Shown: positions 33,016-42,851 of the stretch, in pieces | Position numbering within the stretch: position 1 is the stretch's first letter | Layout: every line of letters begins with the position of its first letter | Source: Streptomyces zhaozhouensis | GTDB taxonomy: Bacteria > Actinomycetota > Actinomycetes > Streptomycetales > Streptomycetaceae | Reading direction: 5' to 3' | Length of the DNA: 64,000 nucleotides | NCBI RefSeq assembly: GCF_900230195.1 | Contig: NZ_OCNE01000018.1 | Location: 1-64,000 of the forward strand | The notes under the pieces: generated by a model | Told to the model about the DNA's origin: nothing | Database searches by the model: none | The model's input: only the letters and a program-made list of their open reading frames with translations | Translations under genes and position numbers: made by a program

Positions 33016-34221
33016 ATGGACACCATTCTCCTCGTCGTCATCATCGCCGTGGTCGCCGTGCTGGCGGTCGCGGGACTGCTCGTCAGCCGCAGGCGCGGGC
33101 AGGCGCCGCCGGCCGACCGGGGCGCGGGCGCCACCCGCACCGCGCCGCCCGCCGAGCCGCGGGTGGGGGACGACGCCGCGACGCCGACCGCCGAGGAGCG
33201 CAGGACGGTCGAGGACGTCGCGCTGCCCGCCCCCGAGGAGACCGAGGTCGTCGAGGAGCCCGAGGCTCCGGAGATCGAGGTGCCGGAGCCGTCCGCCGGG
33301 CGGCTGGTGCGGCTGCGGGCACGGCTGGCACGCTCGCAGAACTCGCTGGGCAAGGGCCTGTTGACGCTGCTGTCCAGGGAGCGCCTGGACGACGACACCT
33401 GGGAGGAGATCGAGGACACGCTGCTGACCGCGGACATCGGCGTCGGCCCCACCCAGGAGCTGGTCGAGCGGCTGCGGGAGCGCGTCCGGGTGCTGGGCAC
33501 GCGCACCCCCGAGGAGCTGCGGGCGCTGCTGCGCGAGGAGTTGCTGAACCAGCTCGACCCGTCGCTGGACCGGGCGGTGCGCACCGAGGGCGGCGTCTCC
33601 GACGAGGGTGAGGAACGCCCCGCCGTCGTCATGGTCGTCGGCGTCAACGGCACGGGGAAGACCACCACCACCGGCAAGCTGGCCCGGGTCCTGGTCGCCG
33701 ACGGCAGGTCGGTCGTGCTGGGCGCGGCCGACACCTTCCGTGCCGCCGCCGCCGACCAGCTCCAGACCTGGGGCCAGCGGGTCGGCGCCCGCACGGTGCG
33801 CGGCCCGGAGGGCGGCGACCCGGCGTCGGTCGCGTTCGAGGCGGTGCGCGAGGGCATCGAGGCCACGGCCGACGTGGTGCTCGTCGACACGGCGGGCCGG
33901 CTGCACACCAAGACCGGGCTCATGGACGAGCTGGGCAAGGTCAAGCGGGTGGTGGAGAAGCAGGGCCCGGTCAGCGAGGTGCTGCTGGTGCTGGACGCGA
34001 CCACGGGGCAGAACGGCCTGGTGCAGGCGCGGGTCTTCGCCGAGGTCGTGGAGATCACGGGCATCGCGCTGACCAAGCTGGACGGCACGGCCAAGGGCGG
34101 GATCGTGGTCGCGGTCCAGCGCGAGCTGGGCGTCCCGGTCAAGCTGGTCGGTCTGGGCGAGGGCCCGGACGACCTGGCGCCGTTCGAGCCCGAGGCGTTC
34201 GTCGACGCGCTGCTCGGCTGA
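33016..34221 (+). CDS. ftsY: Signal recognition particle receptor FtsY
   Basis: A 401-residue SRP receptor GTPase. An N-terminal membrane helix (TILLVVIIAVVAVLAVAGLLV, about residues 3-23) and acidic A region (to about 95) precede the NG domain. P-loop GVNGTGKTTTTGKLA starts at residue 209; also DTFRAAAADQL, DTAGRLHTK and TKLDGTAKGG. It docks SRP-ribosome complexes at the membrane, and its partner Ffh is encoded 7 kb downstream. Converges with the Prim-Pol gene. Confidence 0.96.
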   Translation: MDTILLVVIIAVVAVLAVAGLLVSRRRGQAPPADRGAGATRTAPPAEPRVGDDAATPTAEERRTVEDVALPAPEETEVVEEPEAPEIEVPEPSAGRLVRLRARLARSQNSLGKGLLTLLSRERLDDDTWEEIEDTLLTADIGVGPTQELVERLRERVRVLGTRTPEELRALLREELLNQLDPSLDRAVRTEGGVSDEGEERPAVVMVVGVNGTGKTTTTGKLARVLVADGRSVVLGAADTFRAAAADQLQTWGQRVGARTVRGPEGGDPASVAFEAVREGIEATADVVLVDTAGRLHTKTGLMDELGKVKRVVEKQGPVSEVLLVLDATTGQNGLVQARVFAEVVEITGIALTKLDGTAKGGIVVAVQRELGVPVKLVGLGEGPDDLAPFEPEAFVDALLG

Positions 34222-34239
34222 GCGACGGGGCCGGGCCGC

Positions 34240-34950
34240 TCAGCCGGCCGGCGCCAGCCTGCGGCAGAGGCTGGCCAACGCGCCGAGCAGCGGGTTGGCC
34301 CCGGGCGGCACGGCCGCCGTGTCCACGTCGGGTCGGCGCAGCCAGACCACCTCGCCGAGCCCGGCGACCGGCGACGGGGGAGCGGCGATGTGGTCGCCGG
34401 GGCCGAGCGCCGTCAGCCGGGGCGGCGGCTCCGGCCAGCCCAACGCGTCGAGCAGGGCGGGCAGTCGGGCCGCGATGCCGGGCGCGACGAGGAACCAGGC
34501 GCGGTCGTCGGGGGCGAGCGCCACAGGACCGAGCGGCAGACCGAGCCGGTCCAGCCGCGGCAGCGCGGCGCGGGCCACCGCCTCCGGCACCTGGAGCACG
34601 TCGAAGGCGCGCCCGATGGGCAGCAGCGCGGTGGCGCCCGGGGGAGCGGGCCGCGCCTTCGACCAGGCGGCGAGCGCCTCGTCGAGCGGCGTGCCCGCCG
34701 TGATCACGCGACCGTGGAGGAGCGGATGCGCCCCCGGCGCCGGGCAGGCGGCACCGCCGCAGGAGCAGACGGGCCGCCGTCTGGCGCCCTTGTCGAGAAC
34801 GGCGCCCGGCGCCACGTCCCAGCCCCAGAGCCCCACGTACTCGGCGACGGCCGCCTCGATCCGGCCCCGGTCGGCGCCGCGTCCCGCGGCGCGGCGGGCC
34901 GGTGGGGGCGGCGCTCCGCGCTCCCGCATACCGCCGATGGTGAAGCCCAT
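34240..34950 (-). CDS. Degenerate bifunctional DNA primase/polymerase (Prim-Pol) domain protein
   Basis: A 236-residue protein matching the N-terminal part of Prim-Pol family proteins. VAEYVGLWGWDVAPGAVLD is followed by VCSCGGAACPAPGAHPL, the usual C-x-C/CxxxGKHP motif with alanine replacing lysine. The catalytic strand that normally reads DxD is FDVLQVP here, so acidic pairs appear lost. It is probably a non-catalytic regulator; homologues lie between ftsY and nsdA in Streptomyces, as I recall. ATG 34950 (MGFTIGG) has GGAG 5-6 bases upstream. Divergent from nsdA. Confidence 0.75.
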   Translation of the reverse strand: MGFTIGGMRERGAPPPPARRAAGRGADRGRIEAAVAEYVGLWGWDVAPGAVLDKGARRRPVCSCGGAACPAPGAHPLLHGRVITAGTPLDEALAAWSKARPAPPGATALLPIGRAFDVLQVPEAVARAALPRLDRLGLPLGPVALAPDDRAWFLVAPGIAARLPALLDALGWPEPPPRLTALGPGDHIAAPPSPVAGLGEVVWLRRPDVDTAAVPPGANPLLGALASLCRRLAPAG

Positions 34951-35245
34951 GCACACTCCAACGGGTCTGGTCTGCCGAGGTTACGGCCCTCGCCGGCGGC
35001 GCCCGGGGCGCACAACTCCCGTCGTGCGCCCCCGAAATGCTTCGCTTCGTTTCACGTCGAGCGGCGTGCGTACCAGTGAATCCTGCGAGGTGGGCGGCAG
35101 GATCACCGGGGAGGGGTGGCGAATGGTGGCGATTGGGGTGGCGGCCTCGTCACGCGCGTGATCGTAGGATTACTTTCGGTGCATCGTAGACGGGTTGTCA
35201 GCAGGGCCCCGTCAAGGCAGAGAGATCCGGGATCGGAGCGTAAGC

Positions 35246-36760
35246 GTGGGCGGCAACGGCAGCGGCGGCAACCCCGTCAGGCAGCCGAACGAACGGCTGA
35301 CGTCGTGGTTCCATCGCAGTGGCTGGTCCAAGGGCGAGCTGGCCAGACAGGTGAACCGACGGGCCAGACAGCTGGGCGCGCACCATGTCAGCACCGACAC
35401 CTCGCGGGTGCGGCGTTGGCTCGACGGCGAACAGCCGCGGGAGCCGATACCGCGTATCCTCTCCGAGCTGTTCTCCGAACGCTTCGGCTGCGTGGTCAGC
35501 GTGGAGGACCTCGGGCTGCGCATGACCCCGCAGGCGGCCGCGGCCTCCGGCGTCGACCTGCCGTGGGCCGGCGGCCAGACGATCGACCTGATCAACGAGT
35601 TCTCCCGCAGCGACCTGATGCTCGGGCGGCGCGGCTTCCTCGGCACCTCGCTGACCATGGCGGCCGGCACCTCGTTGATCGAGCCCATGCAGCGCTGGCT
35701 GGTGCCCGCCCCCGCCGCCCCCGAGGCCGCCCCGGCGCCCGGCGTCCTCCCGGCCGCCGCCCGGATGCCGGGGGCGGCGGCCGCCGTGACCCGCGCCGGG
35801 CTCGACGAGCTCGCCTCCACCACCGCGCAGTTCCGCGTCTGGGACGCGCAGTGCGGCGGCGGGCTGCGCCGCAAGGCGGTGGTGGGGCAGCTCCACGAGG
35901 TCACCGAGCTGCTCCAGGAGTCCGCGCACCCGCCGGCGGTGCGGCGCCGTCTCTTCGGGGTCACCGCGGAACTGGCCGACCTGGCCGGGTGGATGAGCTA
36001 TGACATCGGGCTCCAGCCCACCGCGCAGAAGTACTTCGTGCTGGCGCTGCACGCGGCCAAGGAGGCGGAGGACAGGCCGCTCGGCGCGTACATCCTCTCC
36101 CAGATGAGCCGGCAGATGATCCATCTGGGCCGCCCGGAGGACGCGCTGGAGCTGGTGCACCTGGCCCAGTACGGCAGCAGGGAGCAGGCGACGCCGCGCA
36201 CCCAGGCGCTGCTGTACGCGCTGGAGGCCAGGGCGCACGCCTCCCTCGGACAGCCGCCGCGCTGCCACCGCGCGGTGCGGCTGGCCGAGGACGCGTTCGC
36301 CGAGAGCACCCCCGACGACGGGGACCCGGCGTGGCTGGACTTCTTCACGCGCCCCGAGCTGTGCGCCGAGAACGCGCACTCCTACCGGGACCTGGCCTAT
36401 GTCGCCGGCCGCAGCCCCACCTATGTCAGCCGCGCCCGGCCGCTGATGGAGGAGGCCGTCGCCGGCTTCGCCCGGGACAGCGAACGCCGACCGCACCTCA
36501 GCCACCAGCGATCGTATGCACTGGCGCTGATCGGCATGGCCACCGTGCATCTGCTGGCGCGCGAGCCGGAGGAGTGCGTGCGGCTGACCGAGCGCGCGCT
36601 GGACCTGGCGAGTCGGCTGCGCTCCGAACGGGTGTCGAACCGGTTGCGCACGACGCTGGCCGCGGTGCGCAGGGAACACGGCGACCTCAGGGCCGCCGCG
36701 GGGCTCGCCGAACGGCTCACGGTGGAGCTGCCGGAACGGGAGGCCAGCCGGGCGGGCTGA
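35246..36760 (+). CDS. nsdA: NsdA, negative regulator of development and antibiotic production
   Basis: A 504-residue protein. The N-terminal 90 residues (SGWSKGELARQVNRRARQLG, STDTSRVRRWLDGEQPREPIPRILSELF) form an HTH-like domain, followed by an alanine/proline linker and a helical, TPR-like C-terminal region (LAEDAF, AYALALIGMATVHLLAREPEECVRLTERAL). It closely matches S. coelicolor NsdA, whose loss increases antibiotic production and sporulation. GTG 35246 with GGAG 7 bases upstream. The location between ftsY and amtB is the usual one. Confidence 0.88.
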   Translation: MGGNGSGGNPVRQPNERLTSWFHRSGWSKGELARQVNRRARQLGAHHVSTDTSRVRRWLDGEQPREPIPRILSELFSERFGCVVSVEDLGLRMTPQAAAASGVDLPWAGGQTIDLINEFSRSDLMLGRRGFLGTSLTMAAGTSLIEPMQRWLVPAPAAPEAAPAPGVLPAAARMPGAAAAVTRAGLDELASTTAQFRVWDAQCGGGLRRKAVVGQLHEVTELLQESAHPPAVRRRLFGVTAELADLAGWMSYDIGLQPTAQKYFVLALHAAKEAEDRPLGAYILSQMSRQMIHLGRPEDALELVHLAQYGSREQATPRTQALLYALEARAHASLGQPPRCHRAVRLAEDAFAESTPDDGDPAWLDFFTRPELCAENAHSYRDLAYVAGRSPTYVSRARPLMEEAVAGFARDSERRPHLSHQRSYALALIGMATVHLLAREPEECVRLTERALDLASRLRSERVSNRLRTTLAAVRREHGDLRAAAGLAERLTVELPEREASRAG

Positions 36761-36955
36761 GCGACCGCCCCCACGACACCGGCCGTGCCCGCCGCCCCGG
36801 ACAGCCCGACTCGGCTCCCCCGCCAGGTCACCCGGGTGGCACCGGGGCACGGCCGGTTTCCTCTCAATACCGGTGTCGCCGGTGGAGACCACGGTGCCCC
36901 CGCCGGGCGGGTCCGCACGCCTGATTCATGGGGGCGTAACCCGCGCGAGGCCATC

Positions 36956-36993
36956 GTCACGCCCGTGAAACACGGCGCGGCATCGAAGGAAAC
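36956..36993. promoter_or_regulatory. GlnR-type operator upstream of amtB
   Basis: GTCAC-N6-GAAAC (36956-36971) is a perfect a-b site of the Streptomyces GlnR box (GTnAC-N6-GAAAC). A second GAAAC at 36989-36993 is exactly 22 bases on, the tandem-box spacing; its GTnAC partner is degenerate. It lies in the 306-base gap before amtB. GlnR is known to activate amtB-glnK-glnD on nitrogen limitation. Confidence 0.75.
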
Positions 36994-37066
36994 CCCTCCT
37001 GGGAACTCTGTGGCGTATCCCGAACCGACCCCCCGCACCGGTCGTACGCGTGAGGAGAAGCCCACC

Positions 37067-38341
37067 GTGAGTCCTGAAGAAGCGTTGTCCGCAACAAACG
37101 TCGCCTATGTGGTGATATGCGCCGCGATGGTGATGCTCATGACCCCTGGCCTCGCCTTCTTCTACGGCGGCATGGTCCGGGTCAAGAGCGCGCTGAACAT
37201 GCTGATGATGTCGTTCATCTCGCTCGGCATCGTCAGCCTGCTGTGGGTCCTCTACGGCTACAGCCTCGCCTTCGGCGGCACCAGTCCGGTCATCGGGAAC
37301 CTGGACTTCATCGGGTTGCGGGACATCTCCGTCGACCAGGGCGAGCTCGTCGCGTTCGTCGCGTTCCAGCTGATGTTCGCCGTGCTCACCCCCGCGCTGA
37401 TGAGCGGCGCCCTGGCGGACCGGGTGAAGTTCGGCACCTGGGCGCTGTTCGTCGCGCTCTGGGTCACCGTGGTCTACTTCCCGGTCGCCCACTGGGTCTG
37501 GGCCGCCGACGAGGGGTGGCTGTTCAACCAGGGCGTGATCGACTTCGCCGGCGGAACCGCGGTGCACATCAACGCCGGCGCCGGCGCGCTGGCCGCCGTT
37601 CTCGTCGTGGGCAAGCGGGTCGGCTTCAAGCGCGACCCGATGCGTCCGCACAACCTGCCGATGGTGCTGCTCGGCGCCGCCCTGCTGTGGTTCGGCTGGT
37701 TCGGCTTCAACGCCGGCTCCGCGCTGACCACCGGCTCCGGCTCGCCCGCCGCCATGATGGCGCTCAACACCCAGGTCGCCACCGGCGCCGCCGTCGTCGG
37801 CTGGCTGGTCTACGAGCGGCTGCGGCACGGCGCGTTCACCACGCTCGGCGCCGCCTCCGGCGCCATCGCCGGCCTGGTCGCGATCACCCCGTCCGGCGCC
37901 AACGTCAACCCGATGGGCGCCATCCTCATCGGCCTGGTGGCCGGCGCGCTCTGCGCCTGGGCCGTGAGCTGGAAGTTCAAGCTGGGCTTCGACGACTCCC
38001 TCGACGTCGTCGGCGTCCACCTGGTGGGCGGCGTGGTCGGCACCCTGCTGGTCGGCTTCCTGGCCACCGAGGGCGCCGGGCTCGAACAGTTCGGCAAGCA
38101 GGCGCTGGGCGCCGTCGCGGTGATGGCCTACTCCTTCGCCGTCACCTACCTGATCGCCCAGCTCCTCCAGCGCACCGTCGGGTTCCGCGCCTCCGAGGAG
38201 GACGAGACCGCCGGCCTCGACCTGGCGTACCACGCGGAGACCGGCTACGACTTCAGCCAGGCCGGCTCCGGAACGGTCGCCGGCAGCACGGTCACCGCGC
38301 CCGCCGACAGGGCGGCCGGTCAGAAGAAGGTGGACGCATGA
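37067..38341 (+). CDS. amtB: Ammonium transporter
   Basis: A 424-residue AmtB/MEP channel with about 11 hydrophobic segments. Hallmarks: NVAYVVICAAMVMLMTPGLAFFYGGMVRVKSALNMLMM (in parts), the gate region FDFAGGTAVHINAG-type motif VIDFAGGTAVHINAGAGALA with the twin-histidine histidine, and GFNAGSALTT. A cytoplasmic tail with GYDFSQAG ends the protein. GTG 37067 with GAGGAG about 9 bases upstream. Overlaps glnK by 4 bases. Probably GlnR-controlled. Confidence 0.95.
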   Translation: MSPEEALSATNVAYVVICAAMVMLMTPGLAFFYGGMVRVKSALNMLMMSFISLGIVSLLWVLYGYSLAFGGTSPVIGNLDFIGLRDISVDQGELVAFVAFQLMFAVLTPALMSGALADRVKFGTWALFVALWVTVVYFPVAHWVWAADEGWLFNQGVIDFAGGTAVHINAGAGALAAVLVVGKRVGFKRDPMRPHNLPMVLLGAALLWFGWFGFNAGSALTTGSGSPAAMMALNTQVATGAAVVGWLVYERLRHGAFTTLGAASGAIAGLVAITPSGANVNPMGAILIGLVAGALCAWAVSWKFKLGFDDSLDVVGVHLVGGVVGTLLVGFLATEGAGLEQFGKQALGAVAVMAYSFAVTYLIAQLLQRTVGFRASEEDETAGLDLAYHAETGYDFSQAGSGTVAGSTVTAPADRAAGQKKVDA

Positions 38342-38676
38342 AGCTCATCGTCGCGGTGATCAAGCCGCACCGGCTCGACGAGGTCAAGGAGGCCCTCCAG
38401 GCGTTCGGAGTCCAGGGCCTGACCGTCACCGAGGCCAGCGGCTACGGCCGCCAGCGCGGCCACACCGAGGTCTACCGGGGCGCGGAGTACACCGTCGACC
38501 TGGTGCCCAAGCTGCGCGTCGAGATCCTGGTCGAGGACGACGACGCCGACCAGCTCGTCGAGGTCGTCGTCAAGGCCGCCAGGACCGGCAAGATCGGCGA
38601 CGGGAAGGTGTGGACCCTCCCGGTCGACACCGCCGTCCGGGTCCGCACCGGGGAACGCGGCCCGGACGCCCTCTGA
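38338..38676 (+). CDS. glnK: Nitrogen regulatory PII protein
   Basis: A 112-residue PII trimer subunit: MKLIVAVIKPHRLDEVKEAL, GLTVTEASGYGRQRGHTEVYRGAEY, and C-terminal GKIGDGKVWTLPVDTAVRVRTGE. The T-loop carries Tyr51, the modification site (adenylylated rather than uridylylated in Streptomyces). It plugs AmtB when nitrogen is plentiful. ATG overlaps the amtB stop (ATGA), so the pair is coupled. Confidence 0.97.
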   Translation: MKLIVAVIKPHRLDEVKEALQAFGVQGLTVTEASGYGRQRGHTEVYRGAEYTVDLVPKLRVEILVEDDDADQLVEVVVKAARTGKIGDGKVWTLPVDTAVRVRTGERGPDAL

Positions 38677-38716
38677 ACGGCCCCCAGCCCACGCACCCCA
38701 CGGAAGCAGGCACCGC

Positions 38717-41155
38717 ATGACGGCCCCCACCCCCACCACGGGCGCACACGAGGGGCCCGACGGCGGCTATGCCTCGGCCCGGCTGCGCCTCCTCCAGCAG
38801 GAGGCGCGGTCCGGGCCCGCCCGTCGTTCCGAGCTCGCCCGCCTCACCGACGACTGGCTCGCCGGGCTGCTGCGCGCCCAACCCCGCGCCGGCCGGGTCG
38901 CCCTGGTCGCCGTCGGCGGCTACGGGCGGGGCGAGCTCTCCCCGCGCAGCGACCTCGACCTGCTCCTGCTGCACGACGGGAAGGCGAGGCCCCGGGAGAT
39001 CGCGGCCGTCGCCGACGGCCTCTGGTACCCGGTGTGGGACCTGGGCCTGGCCCTGGACCACTCCGTGCGCACCGTCGCCCAGGCCCGCGCCACGGCCGCC
39101 GACGACCTCCGGGCGCAGCTGGGGCTGCTCGACGCCCGCCACCTCGCCGGCGACGCCGCGCTCACCGCCGAGCTGCGCACCGAACTCCTCGGCCAGTGGC
39201 GCTCCGGCGCCCACGCGCGCCTCCCCGCGCTCCGGGAGCTGGGCCGGGAACGGGCCGCACGCCACGGCGAACTGCCCCACCTGCTGGAACCCGACCTCAA
39301 GGAGGCCGCCGGCGGGCTGCGGGACGCCACCGCGCTGCGCGCAGTGGCCGCCTCCTGGCTCGCCGACGCCCCGCGCCAGGGGCTTGAGGCGGCCCGCGCC
39401 ACGCTGCTCGACGTGCGCGACGCACTGCACCTGACCACCGGCCGCGCCACCGAACGGCTCGCCCTCCAGGACCAGGACCAGGTGGCGGCCGCGCTCGGCG
39501 CCCTGGACGCCGAGAGCCTGCTGCGCCGCGTCTACGAGGCGGGCCGCACGATCTCCTACGCCTCCGACGTCACCTGGCGCGAGGTCGGCCGGGTGCTGCG
39601 CGCCCGCACCGCGCGCCGGCGCTTCGGCCGGCGCGCGGCGCCCGTCGAGCGCCGCGTTCCGCTGGCCGACGGCGTGGTGGAGCAGGACGGCGAGGTCGGC
39701 CTGGCCCGCACCGCCAGGCCCGACCGCGACCCGGTGCTGCCGCTGCGCGCCGCCGCTGCGGCCGCCGAGGCCGGCCTGCCGCTGGCGCCGCCCGCGGTCG
39801 CCGCGCTGGCCGCCCGACCGGCGGCGCTGCCCGTGCCCTGGCCGGCGGAGGCGCGCGAACAGCTGGTCACGCTGCTCGGCGCCGGGCCCGACACCGTCCC
39901 GGTGTGGGAGGCGCTGGAGTCCGGCGGGCTGGTCACCAGGCTGCTGCCCGACTGGGAACGCGTCCGCTGCCGTCCCCAGCGCAACCCCGTGCACCGCTGG
40001 ACCGTCGACCGGCACCTCGTCGAGACGGCCGTGCGGGCCTCCGCGCTCACCCGCCGGGTGCGCCGCCCCGACCTGCTGCTGGTGGCGGCGCTCCTGCACG
40101 ACATGGGCAAGGGCTGGCCCGGCGACCACAGCGTGGCCGGCGAGACCATCGCCAGGGACATGGCGACCAGGATCGGCTTCGACACGGCCGACACCGAGAC
40201 CCTCGCCACGCTGGTCCGCCACCACCTGCTGCTGGTCGAGACCGCCACCCGCCGCGACCTCGACGACCCGGCGACGCTCACGCCCGTCGTCGAGGCGGTG
40301 CGCGACCCGCTCACCCTGGAGCTGCTGCACGCGCTCACCGAGGCCGACGCGCTGGCCACCGGCCCCGCGGCCTGGTCGCGTTGGCGCGCCTCGCTGGTCG
40401 CCGGGCTGGTCGCGCGCGTCGCCGCCCGCCTCGGCGAGGGACCACCGCCGCCCGCCGAGCCCGGCCCCTCGATCGCCGCGGAACGGCTGGCCGTCGAGGC
40501 GTTCCGCACCCACGGCCCCGCCCTCGCGCTGCGCGCCGAGGACGCCGAGGGCCCGGAGCCGCACGCCCCGGTCGGCGTCCAGCTGGACATCGCCCTCCCC
40601 GAACGCCCCGGGCTGCTGCCCGCCGTCGCCGGCGTGCTCGCCCTGCACCGGCTCGCCGTGCGCACCGCCAGGGTGCGCTCCCACGATCCCGTGGGCGCCG
40701 GGCGGGTGCTGCTCTTCGAGTGGCGGGTGACCGCGGAGTACGGCTCCCCGCCCGCGGCCGAACGGCTCCGCGCCGACCTGGTGCGCGCCCTGGACGGCTC
40801 GCTCGCCGTCGGCCGCCGGCTCGCCGAGCGCGAGGCGGCCCAACGCCGCCCGCGCCGCCCCCGCCCCGCGCCCCCGCCCCGCGTGACGGTGGCGCCCGCC
40901 GGCTCCCGGCTGGCCACGGTCATCGAGGTCCGCGCCCAGGACGCCCCCGGCCTGCTGCACCGCATCGGCCGCGCCCTGGAGACCGCCGGGGTCCGGGTGC
41001 GCAGCGCGCACGTCAGCACCCTGGGCGCCAACGCCGTCGACGCCTTCTACGTGACCACCGCGGACGGCGCCCCGCTGCTCCCGGAACGGGCCGCCGAGCT
41101 GGCCCGTGACCTGGAACGGGCCCTCGCCGGCGAGAGCGGTACGCACACGGGCTGA
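38717..41155 (+). CDS. glnD: PII nucleotidyltransferase / uridylyl-removing enzyme GlnD
   Basis: An 812-residue bifunctional enzyme modifying PII. N-terminal nucleotidyltransferase motif GGYGRGELSPRSDLDLLLL begins at residue 67, a central HD phosphohydrolase has LLHDMGKG with HD at 461-462, and two ACT domains form the C-terminal third (VQLDIALPERPGLLPAVAGVL and VIEVRAQDAPGLLHRIGRAL). In S. coelicolor GlnD adenylylates GlnK. Third gene of the GlnR-type nitrogen operon, 40 bases after glnK. Confidence 0.96.
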   Translation: MTAPTPTTGAHEGPDGGYASARLRLLQQEARSGPARRSELARLTDDWLAGLLRAQPRAGRVALVAVGGYGRGELSPRSDLDLLLLHDGKARPREIAAVADGLWYPVWDLGLALDHSVRTVAQARATAADDLRAQLGLLDARHLAGDAALTAELRTELLGQWRSGAHARLPALRELGRERAARHGELPHLLEPDLKEAAGGLRDATALRAVAASWLADAPRQGLEAARATLLDVRDALHLTTGRATERLALQDQDQVAAALGALDAESLLRRVYEAGRTISYASDVTWREVGRVLRARTARRRFGRRAAPVERRVPLADGVVEQDGEVGLARTARPDRDPVLPLRAAAAAAEAGLPLAPPAVAALAARPAALPVPWPAEAREQLVTLLGAGPDTVPVWEALESGGLVTRLLPDWERVRCRPQRNPVHRWTVDRHLVETAVRASALTRRVRRPDLLLVAALLHDMGKGWPGDHSVAGETIARDMATRIGFDTADTETLATLVRHHLLLVETATRRDLDDPATLTPVVEAVRDPLTLELLHALTEADALATGPAAWSRWRASLVAGLVARVAARLGEGPPPPAEPGPSIAAERLAVEAFRTHGPALALRAEDAEGPEPHAPVGVQLDIALPERPGLLPAVAGVLALHRLAVRTARVRSHDPVGAGRVLLFEWRVTAEYGSPPAAERLRADLVRALDGSLAVGRRLAEREAAQRRPRRPRPAPPPRVTVAPAGSRLATVIEVRAQDAPGLLHRIGRALETAGVRVRSAHVSTLGANAVDAFYVTTADGAPLLPERAAELARDLERALAGESGTHTG

Positions 41156-41232
41156 CACCTTCCCCCGCCGGGCGGATACGCTGGAGGGCACCGCCGACCA
41201 GACCCGCCGACGTGTAAGGATTCGCCAGCGCC

Positions 41233-42783
<1,551 letters not shown>

Positions 42784-42838
42784 CCCACCGGGGGAGCGGG
42801 CCGGGAGAACCGATTCACGCTCCCGGCCCGTTCCCCCG

Positions 42839-42844
42839 TACCAT
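42839..42844 (+). promoter_or_regulatory. -10 hexamer of a probable leaderless proS transcript
   Basis: TACCAT lies 7 bases before ATG 42852, and no ribosome-binding site is present. Confidence 0.5.
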
Positions 42845-42851
42845 CGGCGCC

